Shown one piece after another: positions 23,664 through 31,686 of a stretch of DNA of 33,450 nt; positions within the stretch are counted from its first letter, which is position 1; each line of letters starts with the position of its first letter. Source of the DNA: an uncultured Parabacteroides sp. (GTDB lineage: Bacteria > Bacteroidota > Bacteroidia > Bacteroidales > Tannerellaceae); the NCBI GenBank assembly GCA_900770835.1, contig CAAGLQ010000268.1, forward strand, positions 1 to 33,450, given 5' to 3'. The notes below the pieces were generated by a model. The model saw nothing but the letters and a program-made list of their open reading frames with translations, was not told the origin of the DNA and ran no database searches. The translations under genes and the position numbers were made by a program.

Positions 23664-24895
23664 TATTTCTTTTTCAAAATGCTGTTCACGACACGCACAC
23701 TGGAGACCAGTTTGTCGGTCGAAGTGAACACATCTACATTCCACACGTGCGATGAGCGTCCTTTGTGAATGATCGTTCCTACCGCACGCACCGTGTCACC
23801 CTCATGCGCTGAGGAGACATGGTTGCCACTGACCTGCATACCCACTACCATCTCATCCGGCTTGGCCAAGATCATGGAGCCCATACCAGCTACGGTCTCT
23901 GCCAAAGCCAAAGTTGCGCCACCATGTAGGATGCCAAACGGTTGGCGAGTACGCTCATCGACCGGCATAGTGGCCTCCACTCGATCTTCGGAGGCATACG
24001 TATATTGAATGCCCAGGTTTCCCATCAAGGCATGTTTAGAGCGGGCGTTCAGTTGATCCAAGGGAACATCCGCTGGACGGATCGTGGCTAAGATCGCTTT
24101 CTCGATCGCTACTGCCACACCATCCATTGTGTTAGGTAATGTGGTGAAATCGGCGCAAGCCTTTACAGAATCCCGTGCGTTACCCATTGCTACACCCGTA
24201 CCGGCTAATTGCAGCATTGAGACATCTGCCACACCGTCACCAATGGCTACGACCTCTTCTGTGGTCACCTTCAGCATCTCCATCAAGACAGCTAATGTGT
24301 TGCCCTTATTGATGAAATGGGGCGCTACCTCTAAGAAATAGTCCTCGGTGAGGAAGGCCTCCAGTACACCATCCAACCGCCGTTTCCAGTGATTCTCTAA
24401 GCCTCGTAAGGCCTCACCGTCATCACTGGTTAAAATACACTTGCAAGGTGAGAAATCGACAGCTTCAATAAAATTGTCCGTTCCAATGATACGCATTTTG
24501 TTCAATTCCGCCTCCTCCTGCACATGCGGGTTATGCGGATCGTTCGTCAAAATGAAATCTTGGTGATAGGTAAAAATAGTAAAGCCATTTTCGTTCGCCT
24601 TCCGGTAAAGATAAGGAATCATTTCCGGATTGATACGCTTTTCAAACAGTAACTCACCTGTCTGGGCATTGATGATTTGGCCGCCATTGTAGGAGAGGAT
24701 GAATCCCCCGTAATGATTCAGCTCCAAAGCTTCTGCCAATGGTTGTACCCCCTTGGTAGGGCGTCCGGAGGCTAATACGATATGTACGCCCATCTGTTGC
24801 GCCTTTAATAGGGCGGCATGGGTACGCTGTGTAATCTCCTTTTGGTCATTTAATAATGTACCATCTACGTCTAAGACTAATAATTTGCACTGCAT
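23663..24895 (-). CDS. Fusion: Cof-type HAD hydrolase + hotdog thioesterase (candidate DHNA-CoA thioesterase)
   Basis: Two-domain cytoplasmic protein of 410 residues. Residues 1-~270 are a HAD-IIB phosphatase: Asp9/Asp11 in VLDVDGTLL, Ser43 in LASGRPTKG, Lys197 in FINKGNTLAVL, and motif IV GDGVADVSML (Asp220, Asp224), where the usual Asn before the last Asp is Ala223. Residues ~285-410 are a PaaI/YbdB-like hotdog thioesterase: PFGILHGGATLALAETVAG, with the HGG loop at 324-326 and catalytic Glu333, then VSGNHVSSAHEGDTV. As the first gene of the men operon, the thioesterase half is the obvious candidate for MenI (DHNA-CoA hydrolysis). The phosphatase role is unexplained. No internal stop or frameshift is seen. 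Confidence 0.87.
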   Translation of the reverse strand: MQCKLLVLDVDGTLLNDQKEITQRTHAALLKAQQMGVHIVLASGRPTKGVQPLAEALELNHYGGFILSYNGGQIINAQTGELLFEKRINPEMIPYLYRKANENGFTIFTYHQDFILTNDPHNPHVQEEAELNKMRIIGTDNFIEAVDFSPCKCILTSDDGEALRGLENHWKRRLDGVLEAFLTEDYFLEVAPHFINKGNTLAVLMEMLKVTTEEVVAIGDGVADVSMLQLAGTGVAMGNARDSVKACADFTTLPNTMDGVAVAIEKAILATIRPADVPLDQLNARSKHALMGNLGIQYTYASEDRVEATMPVDERTRQPFGILHGGATLALAETVAGMGSMILAKPDEMVVGMQVSGNHVSSAHEGDTVRAVGTIIHKGRSSHVWNVDVFTSTDKLVSSVRVVNSILKKK

Positions 24896-24970
24896 AGCGA
24901 TCCGATTTTAAAGTGAGTAATCCACAAACGACTTGCCGTAGCCAGGAAGCCGTTTGATGGATTGAGCGAG

Positions 24971-25002
24971 CAAAAATAACGATTCTCCCCGCATTCCCCA
25001 AG
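24971..25002 (-). promoter_or_regulatory. Probable promoter of the menaquinone operon
   Basis: On the minus strand CTTG (25002-24999), a 20-base spacer and TATTTTTG (24978-24971) fit TTTG-N19-21-TAnnTTTG with one mismatch in the -33 box. The -7 lies about 75 bases before the first start codon at 24895, leaving a leader of ~70 nt. Nothing else is seen in 24896-25046. Confidence 0.55.
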
Positions 25003-25046
25003 TCTTTTTCTCCTTTATGGTGGAAAAAAACAACCGGATGGTGGGT

Positions 25047-26399
25047 TTAAAGTTTTCCTGCTGCTTTTATGTAGGAAAGATAGGCGATGTAGTGCTGATA
25101 GCGGGCATGGATGGCTGCTTCATGGGCTGATTGCCAAAGCGCATTGGCTTCCAAGTGGTCAGAAAGTGTCTCGACTCCCGCTTTGTATTGGCTCTGGCTG
25201 ACGCGTCTATTCTCTTCCGCTTGCGCTAAAGATTGCACGGCTATCTCTTGCTCTAAAGTGGCTTCTTCCAAATTATTGGCTGCGGAAGCTAATTCTAAAC
25301 GCATTTGCTCGAAAAGATCTTCTCGTTCCAATTCGGCTTTTTTGAGGGCCTCTTGTGCGGCTTTAACTTTGTGGTGGCGTTCTCCGAAATGAAATAGTGG
25401 GATGGTGACATTGACCATGATGGATGCATTGCCTTTATCAAATAGGTTGTGGTCGTTTACCTTAAAGCCGTGTAAGTAATTATAGCCAGCCATAAGTCCT
25501 ACTTGGGGCAGTAATTCTGCACGGTTTACTTTGATCTGTTGCGCAGAGATGGCTACCTTGTTTTGTAAGATAGCGTATTCGGGCCGGTCGGTGATCTCTC
25601 CCCATTCCTCGGTCGGTGGTACCTCTGGCAACTCATCGGAAACCATTACAACACTGTGCAATGGATAGCCGATAAGGTGGCAGAGGTTCATCGTAGCAAG
25701 GCGCAAGGCATTTTCTGCTTTTCGTACGCTGAGAAGGCACTCATTCCGTTTTACCTGTACTTTTAGCACATCATTGCGCGTCTTAATACCGTGGCGTTCG
25801 GCACTCTCCACGTTCTTTTGTAATTCATCGAGAAATGCTTGGTAGTGTTCCACTACTATTTTCATCTCGCGGGCTTTTACCACAGAAGCGTACGCTTCGT
25901 CTGTTTGTAGGATAATCTCTGTGGTGGTGAGCCGTTCGTTCTGTTGTGCCATCTCTCGACTGAAATGGGCGATACGGTTGGCTGCTCGGATTTTGCCACC
26001 CATGTAGAGTGGTTGTTCCAAGCTCACGCCACCGGTGTAGAGCCAGCCGATCTCGTAATTCATGCGCATCTCTGGGAAGAGCGCAAAGCCGTTGTCGGGC
26101 AAGAATTGTCCGGTAGCATCGGGTTGGAAGGTGGGCAGATTGCCCCCTGGGAGTCCCAGTGAACCGTCTGCCGTGCTGTAGATAGCTGCCCCACTTGCTT
26201 TGAAATCTGGCAGGAAGAGTGTTTTATGCTGTTTTTCTACATGTTGGGCTTGTCGAGTTTGTCGCTCGGCAGCTGCGATTTGTTTGTTGAACCGCAAAGC
26301 CTTCTTGCGGCATTGTTGCAGGCTCAACAACTCTTGTGCCTCTGTGGCGAGGCTGTTCAAGAGTGCTGTAACTAAAATCCAATAATAGCTAAGTCTCAT
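25047..26399 (-). CDS. TolC-family outer-membrane efflux channel
   Basis: Outer-membrane factor of a tripartite pump, 450 residues. A signal peptide (MRLSYYWILVTALLNSLATEAQ) is followed by two repeated OEP halves rich in long amphipathic helices, e.g. QQCRKKALRFNKQIAAAERQTRQAQHVEKQHKT near the start and EEATLEQEIAVQSLAQAEENRRVSQSQYKAGVETLSDHLEA near the end; the YKAGVETL-type motif is typical of TolC-like proteins. Its ATG overlaps the stop of the RND pump gene by 4 bp. Last gene of the efflux operon. Confidence 0.92.
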   Translation of the reverse strand: MRLSYYWILVTALLNSLATEAQELLSLQQCRKKALRFNKQIAAAERQTRQAQHVEKQHKTLFLPDFKASGAAIYSTADGSLGLPGGNLPTFQPDATGQFLPDNGFALFPEMRMNYEIGWLYTGGVSLEQPLYMGGKIRAANRIAHFSREMAQQNERLTTTEIILQTDEAYASVVKAREMKIVVEHYQAFLDELQKNVESAERHGIKTRNDVLKVQVKRNECLLSVRKAENALRLATMNLCHLIGYPLHSVVMVSDELPEVPPTEEWGEITDRPEYAILQNKVAISAQQIKVNRAELLPQVGLMAGYNYLHGFKVNDHNLFDKGNASIMVNVTIPLFHFGERHHKVKAAQEALKKAELEREDLFEQMRLELASAANNLEEATLEQEIAVQSLAQAEENRRVSQSQYKAGVETLSDHLEANALWQSAHEAAIHARYQHYIAYLSYIKAAGKL

Positions 26400-29300
26400 T
26401 TGGTCTCGTTTTTAATGTGATAGAATAAAGCGTAGAGTATCGGTATGAAAAGGAGTGTCACTACCGTTCCGAAGGCGAGTCCGCCCATGATGGCTGCTGC
26501 CATAGAGCCAAACATGGCATCGGGGAGGAGCGGAATCATGCCGAGAATGGTAGTCAATGCGGCCATGCTGACCGGACGAAGACGACTTTGTGCACTGTCG
26601 ATCAATGCTGTGATCGGCTCGATACCCTCTTTCAATTGCAATGTGATTTCATCCATCAAGACAATGCCGTTTTTCAAGAGCATACCGATTAAGCCTAATG
26701 TGCCTACGATCGCCACAAAGTTGAAGGTTTTGCCGGTTAGCAACATGATCGCTACTACCCCGACTATGACCATTGGGATGCAACAGCAAATGATGATCGG
26801 CTTGCGATAATCTTTGAAAAGCATGATCAGAATGGCGATCATCAGAATAATGGCCAACGGGAAGTTTTTGAAAAGATATTTCATGGATTGGTCGCTCGCT
26901 TTTTTCTCGCCTTGCCATTGTAGGCGGTAGCCCTCGGGCAAGGGAATCTGCTCGATCTCTTGAGCAATGGCTTGCCGAGCGGCCTCTGTTTCTACGCCAC
27001 TGACAGGAGTGCATTGCACTCTTTGACTGCGTTGTCCGTTGTAACGGGGCACGACTGGATCTTCCCAGCGGATGTCGATAGAACGACTGAGGTGGCGCAG
27101 AGGTGTGCTACCCATCAAGCGATCAATCAGCTCGTTCTTGTCCACTGTGCCACTTTTAAGTTGCAACAGGGTTTCTTCGTTGAGTAACCCGTTAAGTTGG
27201 GGCAGCGTGGAGAAAACTTGTGTGTTGGCCACATTTTCAATTGGTGCTCCTTTCTCGTCGAGGCATTTGAGGTAGATGGTATTGGGGTGTATTCCCTCAT
27301 AGAAAGTTCCGACTGGAATACCTCCGTTGGCAGCGAGTAGCGACATACTGACATCATTGCGGCTTAGCCCTAATGCACGGGCTGATGGTTGATCGTAATC
27401 GATCCAAAGAAGGGGCACTTTGGGCTCATAGTCCGTCGTGATGAGGTGCACGTAGGGCGAGTGCTCCATAATGGCTCGGGCACTGTCCGCCAACTGATGT
27501 AGCACAGCAGGATCAGGCCCGATGAATTGAGCCTCAATAGGATATTTCTTGAACATTAGGTTGTAACGTTTCACCTTGACGTAGGCATCCGGATAACGCT
27601 GAGTAAGTTCTTCTTGAATCTCATCGAGATGGTCAACCAATGCTTTCGGTGAGGTGAAATCAACGATCAACTCTCCGTAGGAAAGTGAGGGATTCGCTAC
27701 ACTGCGCACCAGGTTATAACGTCCTGGAGTGCTACCGATAGAGGTGGTGATATGAGTTATCTCTGGACGGAGTTGTAGGAAGCTGGCCATCTCTCGCAAA
27801 TCTTTCTCAACCCGGGTAGAATTGTTCCCTTCCGGTAGTTTATATTCTATATATAATTGGTCATACACCATGTCGGGGAAGAAGCCTTGCCGCATGAAGC
27901 GGTAGCCGAAAAGTGAGAGCACCAACAATCCTACCATCAGGCATACAAAACTCCAGCGATGGGAGAGGCCGAGACGAAGTGCTTGGCGTAGCCAGGCATA
28001 CATTTTCCCCTCGTAGGGAGAGCTATTGGTCGATGCGCTTACCTCTGGGTTCAATCGTTGATTCGCCATCAAAGGCACATGGGTCAACGCTAATATCCAA
28101 CTAAGCAGCAGAGAGACGGCTAATACAATAAAAAGGTCACGCGTGTAAATACCTGCGGTATCGGGTGAGAGGAAAATGGGAAGGAAAGCGATGATGGCGA
28201 TCAACGTAGCACCCAGCAGGGGAAGAGCGGTCTGTCTGCCGATGGCGGTCATGGCTTCCATGCGCGGTTTCCCGTTTTTCAAATCGACTAAAATACCATC
28301 AATAATCACAATGGCATTATCAACCAACATACCCATAGCTAAAATAAAAGCTCCCAAAGAGACTCGTTGCATTGTGCCATCAAACGATTGTAAGAAAAGG
28401 AAACTGCCAAAGACCGTCACTACCAAACTGATTCCAATGATCAATCCGCTCTTGAACCCCATGGTCAACATCAGGATGAAGACCACAATCGCTACAGACT
28501 CAATGAGGTTGATTACGAATGTGCCCAATGAGTCTTTTACCCGATCCGACTGGAAAAAGACCTTGTGGTAGTTCACACCGGCTGGGAAGCGATCGGCTTT
28601 CAGCTTGGCTAAACACTGCTCTACCTCGTTGCCTACCTTTACGATGTCGGCACTGCTGGAGGCAGCAATCAAGATGCCCAATGCCTGTTCTCCGTCTCGC
28701 AACAGGGCGTTTCTAACCGGTGTGGTATAGGTTTTCTCTACTTGGGCTATATCACCCATACGTAGCTGATCCTCATCATGCCCTTGGATCAGCATGCGAC
28801 GAATTTCCTCTACTGTGGTGAATTTCTCGCTGACAGTGAGTCGTACTCGTTGCTCGCCATTGTCGAAATAGCCGCTATAATTGGCGGTATTGTGGCCATT
28901 GAGCGTGGCTAAGACTTCGGCTGGCTTAACTCCTAAGTTGGCCATGCGATCTTGTAAGAGACTGATCTCTATTGCCTCTGGCCGTTTGCCGTAGATCTCT
29001 ATCCGCTCAATACCTTCAATCTCGCTTACGTTGCGCTTGACCAACTCAGCGTAATCCGACAGTTCCCGGTCTGAGAGTCCATCGCCGGTCAAAGCGTAAA
29101 AGAGGCCATAGACATCGCCGAAATCATCCTTCACGATTGGGTCATTCGCCCCAGCAGGCAATGACGAACGGGCATCGTTCACTCGACGGCGCAACTTGTC
29201 CCAGCACTGTTCCACAGCCTCATTCTGTGTTGTGGTTTTCAATTCTACTTGAATGAGAGAGAGATCGTTATAAGAATAGCTTTCGATATTGTCCACGTTG

Positions 29301-29527
29301 CCCATACTGCGGATCTGCTTTTCTAAGAGATCAGTCACCTCTAATTCCACCTCATGTGCGGATGCGCCGGGATAGGTGGTGATGACCATCGCTAATTTTA
29401 CTTTGATCTCCGGATCCTCTAATTTGCTCATTTGGTAGCAACCGAATGCACCACCCACTAACAACACAGCTACCAAAAACAGAATGAGGTTGCGGTTGTT
29501 AAAACTCCATTTGCTGATATCGATCAT
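26396..29527 (-). CDS. RND-family inner-membrane efflux pump (HAE1-like permease)
   Basis: Proton-driven exporter, 1043 residues, the full AcrB-like length, with two repeats of a transmembrane bundle and large periplasmic loops. The N-terminus is cytoplasmic, then NLILFLVAVLLVGGAFGCYQMSKLEDPEI. TM4 reads LAMGMLVDNAIVIIDG with Asp403-Asn404 where AcrB has the Asp407-Asp408 pair. The TM10 lysine is kept in GMLLKNGIVLMDEITLQLKEG. The TYPGASAHEVELEVTDLLEK motif is typical. The gene overlaps the adaptor gene and the channel gene by 4 bp each. Likely substrates are drugs, bile acids or other amphiphiles; a heavy-metal (CusA) role is less likely because of sequence type. Regulation may come from the divergent AraC gene. 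Confidence 0.94.
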   Translation of the reverse strand: MIDISKWSFNNRNLILFLVAVLLVGGAFGCYQMSKLEDPEIKVKLAMVITTYPGASAHEVELEVTDLLEKQIRSMGNVDNIESYSYNDLSLIQVELKTTTQNEAVEQCWDKLRRRVNDARSSLPAGANDPIVKDDFGDVYGLFYALTGDGLSDRELSDYAELVKRNVSEIEGIERIEIYGKRPEAIEISLLQDRMANLGVKPAEVLATLNGHNTANYSGYFDNGEQRVRLTVSEKFTTVEEIRRMLIQGHDEDQLRMGDIAQVEKTYTTPVRNALLRDGEQALGILIAASSSADIVKVGNEVEQCLAKLKADRFPAGVNYHKVFFQSDRVKDSLGTFVINLIESVAIVVFILMLTMGFKSGLIIGISLVVTVFGSFLFLQSFDGTMQRVSLGAFILAMGMLVDNAIVIIDGILVDLKNGKPRMEAMTAIGRQTALPLLGATLIAIIAFLPIFLSPDTAGIYTRDLFIVLAVSLLLSWILALTHVPLMANQRLNPEVSASTNSSPYEGKMYAWLRQALRLGLSHRWSFVCLMVGLLVLSLFGYRFMRQGFFPDMVYDQLYIEYKLPEGNNSTRVEKDLREMASFLQLRPEITHITTSIGSTPGRYNLVRSVANPSLSYGELIVDFTSPKALVDHLDEIQEELTQRYPDAYVKVKRYNLMFKKYPIEAQFIGPDPAVLHQLADSARAIMEHSPYVHLITTDYEPKVPLLWIDYDQPSARALGLSRNDVSMSLLAANGGIPVGTFYEGIHPNTIYLKCLDEKGAPIENVANTQVFSTLPQLNGLLNEETLLQLKSGTVDKNELIDRLMGSTPLRHLSRSIDIRWEDPVVPRYNGQRSQRVQCTPVSGVETEAARQAIAQEIEQIPLPEGYRLQWQGEKKASDQSMKYLFKNFPLAIILMIAILIMLFKDYRKPIIICCCIPMVIVGVVAIMLLTGKTFNFVAIVGTLGLIGMLLKNGIVLMDEITLQLKEGIEPITALIDSAQSRLRPVSMAALTTILGMIPLLPDAMFGSMAAAIMGGLAFGTVVTLLFIPILYALFYHIKNETK

Positions 29528-30597
29528 AATAGTCCTCCTATATTGGTTTCGGTTGTCTGTGGCAATGGCTTCACACGGAGTCCCTCTTTCATCTCATGCA
29601 CGCCAGCAGTGACTACCTTATCGCCTGGTTGCAGGTCGCCTTTTTCCGCACGAACCACGGCATATCCGTTATGGAGCAACCGGATTGTTTGAACCGGACA
29701 AGATTTGACCGTGCCCGACGGTTGATAGACAAACAGCAGGGTCTCTGCATGGGTCGTGCGCAGTGCGGTGGTTGGCACAAGACATTCTGGTTCACTGCCG
29801 CTTTCTGTGTAACTAATCGTTACCATGGTGTTCATGCCGGGCGCAGGCAGAGGCCGAGCGTCAGATGATAAACGTAGCCGCATCGTGTAGAGTTGGTTGG
29901 CATTGGCTTTTGGCGTGAGACTAATGGGTTTCAAAGGATAGGATACACCAGGATATAGTTCGAAGGTGCAACTAAATGTATTAAATAAATCTCGGTGGAT
30001 ATACTCCGCCGCTGGTAGATTGATCTCTACCTCCGGAATACCTGCGCTGATCATCGAGAGTACTGGCATACCGGCTCCAACTGTTTCGTGCGCATCAAAG
30101 ATCCGTTTTTGGATCGCTCCTGAAAAAGGAGCATATAATTTTGTGTAGGCCAGTTCGTCTTGGTGATGTTTATATTTAGCTGTGATCTGTCGTAAGCCAT
30201 AGGTGGCTTTGTCATTCGCATCGGGTGTGGCGACTCCCTCCTTATAAAGTGCCATGACACGTTCTGCTTCCGCTTTCACCTGGAGGTATTCAGCCTCGGT
30301 GGCATCAAGTTGCACTTGATAATCCATCGGATCAAGTTCCGCCAAAAGTTGACCGGCTTGGACGTTTGTTCCCTCCTCCACATAGATTTTGGCCAACGTG
30401 CCACTTACCTTAAAAGATAGGTTTACGTCTTGAGCCGCCTTGACTTTGCCGGGGTATTGCAACAGGGTCTGTTCTGATGCTGCCTTGACCTGTTCTAATT
30501 TAACACTGGGAATACGTTCCGTAGGGCTTTTCGGTTCCATGCAAGCAGTGAGCCATAGTCCTGCTATCAACAACCAACATCCATCATATCGTTTCAT
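29524..30597 (-). CDS. RND efflux adaptor (membrane-fusion lipoprotein)
   Basis: Periplasmic adaptor linking pump and channel, 357 residues. The signal MKRYDGCWLLIAGLWLTACMEPK carries a lipobox LTAC with Cys19, so it is lipid-anchored. The lipoyl-like halves lie at LSFKVSGTLAKIYVEEGTNVQAGQLLAELDPMDYQ (~60-95) and LYAPFSGAIQKRIFDAHETVGAGMPVLSMI (~155-185). The hairpin between them is short, followed by beta-barrel and membrane-proximal domains to KEGLRVKPL. It is first in the efflux operon and overlaps the pump start by 4 bp. Confidence 0.93.
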   Translation of the reverse strand: MKRYDGCWLLIAGLWLTACMEPKSPTERIPSVKLEQVKAASEQTLLQYPGKVKAAQDVNLSFKVSGTLAKIYVEEGTNVQAGQLLAELDPMDYQVQLDATEAEYLQVKAEAERVMALYKEGVATPDANDKATYGLRQITAKYKHHQDELAYTKLYAPFSGAIQKRIFDAHETVGAGMPVLSMISAGIPEVEINLPAAEYIHRDLFNTFSCTFELYPGVSYPLKPISLTPKANANQLYTMRLRLSSDARPLPAPGMNTMVTISYTESGSEPECLVPTTALRTTHAETLLFVYQPSGTVKSCPVQTIRLLHNGYAVVRAEKGDLQPGDKVVTAGVHEMKEGLRVKPLPQTTETNIGGLL

Positions 30598-30621
30598 CTT
30601 ATACTGAATTTATAATGGGAG

Positions 30622-30652
30622 CAAAAATACCTTGCTTCCTTCAGTGGGGAAA
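30622..30652 (-). promoter_or_regulatory. Possible promoter of the efflux operon
   Basis: On the minus strand TATTTTTG (30629-30622) fits the -7 consensus TAnnTTTG, 24 bases before the ATG at 30597. TTTC (30652-30649) stands 19 bases upstream, one base off the -33 box. Confidence 0.5.
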
Positions 30653-30670
30653 GGTGCATTTGGCAGGTAG

Positions 30671-30727
30671 ATTGTTCGATTTGTTTGATTTATGTTTTTT
30701 CTTTTGCGCAAATTGCCCGATTTGTAT
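30671..30727. promoter_or_regulatory. 16-bp direct repeat, candidate AraC-type operator
   Basis: ATTGTTCGATTTGTTT (30671-30686) and ATTGCCCGATTTGTAT (30712-30727) agree at 13 of 16 positions and are offset by 41 bp, close to four helical turns. They lie in the 156-bp gap between the divergent efflux operon and AraC-family gene. AraC-type regulators bind direct repeats, so these are candidate binding sites; no binding evidence exists here. Confidence 0.5.
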
Positions 30728-30753
30728 TTATTTTGTCCGCAAACAACCATAAG

Positions 30754-31680
30754 ATGAAGAACGACGATACTTATCATACGCAGGTAGCGGAGCATCGAGA
30801 GGCACTGCCTTTCCGGATTGCCTACATCATCAAGCGCAATGAACAGCTTTTTTATGAGGGACAGGTGCTTTCCAATGCCAATCTGTGTGGCATGTTCATT
30901 TGCGAGCGGGGAGAGGTAGAGGTTTCTTTTGAGGAACAGACCTATGTCATTCACCGAGGAGACATGTATATCTACATGGCCTCCAGTTTGGTGCGTATTT
31001 GTCGGATCCATCCGGAAACAGAGGGTTTCTTGTTAGATGGTAACCTTGATTTTCTGACTATGTTAGCCAACCGGGTGCTTTCCGTGGAGCAAATCCTCTT
31101 TATCCGTCGCCATCCTTGCCTCTCGTTGACTGAAAAGCAGCATCAGGGTCTTTGCCATACTTTACGTACTTATGAGGAACGGTTGCGCGAGCTATATACT
31201 CCTGCGGCAATGGACGAGGGGCGTCGGATCGTATTGAAAGAGCTTTATCAGACGTTGGGTACAGCCTTCTTTTTCGAAGTGATCTATATCTACCTGACCA
31301 ATAAACCGCTTGATCCAAAGCCACAAAGTAATAGGGATCTACTGTTCCAGCGCTTTTTCAATGATTTGTCTCACCACTACAGGGATTCTCGTGAAGTCGC
31401 CTATTATGCGGCATTGCAACACATCTCCCCCCGTTACTTCTCTTCGATCATCAAAGAGGCTTCTGGGCGCTCGGCCAGTCAGTGGATTGTACAGAAAATT
31501 ATTGCCGAGGCGAAAGCTTTGTTAGGAACCCCGGAACTTAGTGTCAAAGAAATTGCCGCCCATTTCAATTTTCCCACCCAATCCTTTTTTGGCAAGTACT
31601 TCAAACACTACGTCGGTTGCTCTCCCAAGGCCTATCGCAGCCAGGTCCTATCAGGTAGAGACATGGACCTGTTGCGTTGA
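30754..31680 (+). CDS. AraC-family transcriptional regulator
   Basis: DNA-binding activator or repressor, 308 residues from the ATG at 30754 (MKNDDTYHTQ). The N-terminal half looks like a small-molecule sensing cupin-type domain (LFYEGQVLSNANLCGMFICERGEVEVSFEEQTYVIHRGDMYIYM). The C-terminal ~100 residues carry the double helix-turn-helix: HISPRYFSSIIKEASGRSASQWI and LSVKEIAAHFNFPTQSFFGKYFKHYVGCSPKAYR. The frame stays open 23 codons upstream (to 30685), but that part overlaps the regulatory gap and starts with no family sequence. Divergent from the RND operon, which it probably controls. Its 3' end faces the alpha/beta hydrolase gene with only 6 bp between. Confidence 0.88.
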   Translation: MKNDDTYHTQVAEHREALPFRIAYIIKRNEQLFYEGQVLSNANLCGMFICERGEVEVSFEEQTYVIHRGDMYIYMASSLVRICRIHPETEGFLLDGNLDFLTMLANRVLSVEQILFIRRHPCLSLTEKQHQGLCHTLRTYEERLRELYTPAAMDEGRRIVLKELYQTLGTAFFFEVIYIYLTNKPLDPKPQSNRDLLFQRFFNDLSHHYRDSREVAYYAALQHISPRYFSSIIKEASGRSASQWIVQKIIAEAKALLGTPELSVKEIAAHFNFPTQSFFGKYFKHYVGCSPKAYRSQVLSGRDMDLLR

Positions 31681-31686
31681 TAGGAG

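Noticed and set aside
23664..23744. 27-codon upstream extension of menF
   Set aside because: It overlaps the end of the HAD-hotdog gene; the ATG at 23663 forms a TAATG junction and gives a natural start.
30685..30753. 23-codon upstream extension of the AraC-family gene
   Set aside because: It covers the probable regulatory repeats and its residues do not look like the family N-terminus.
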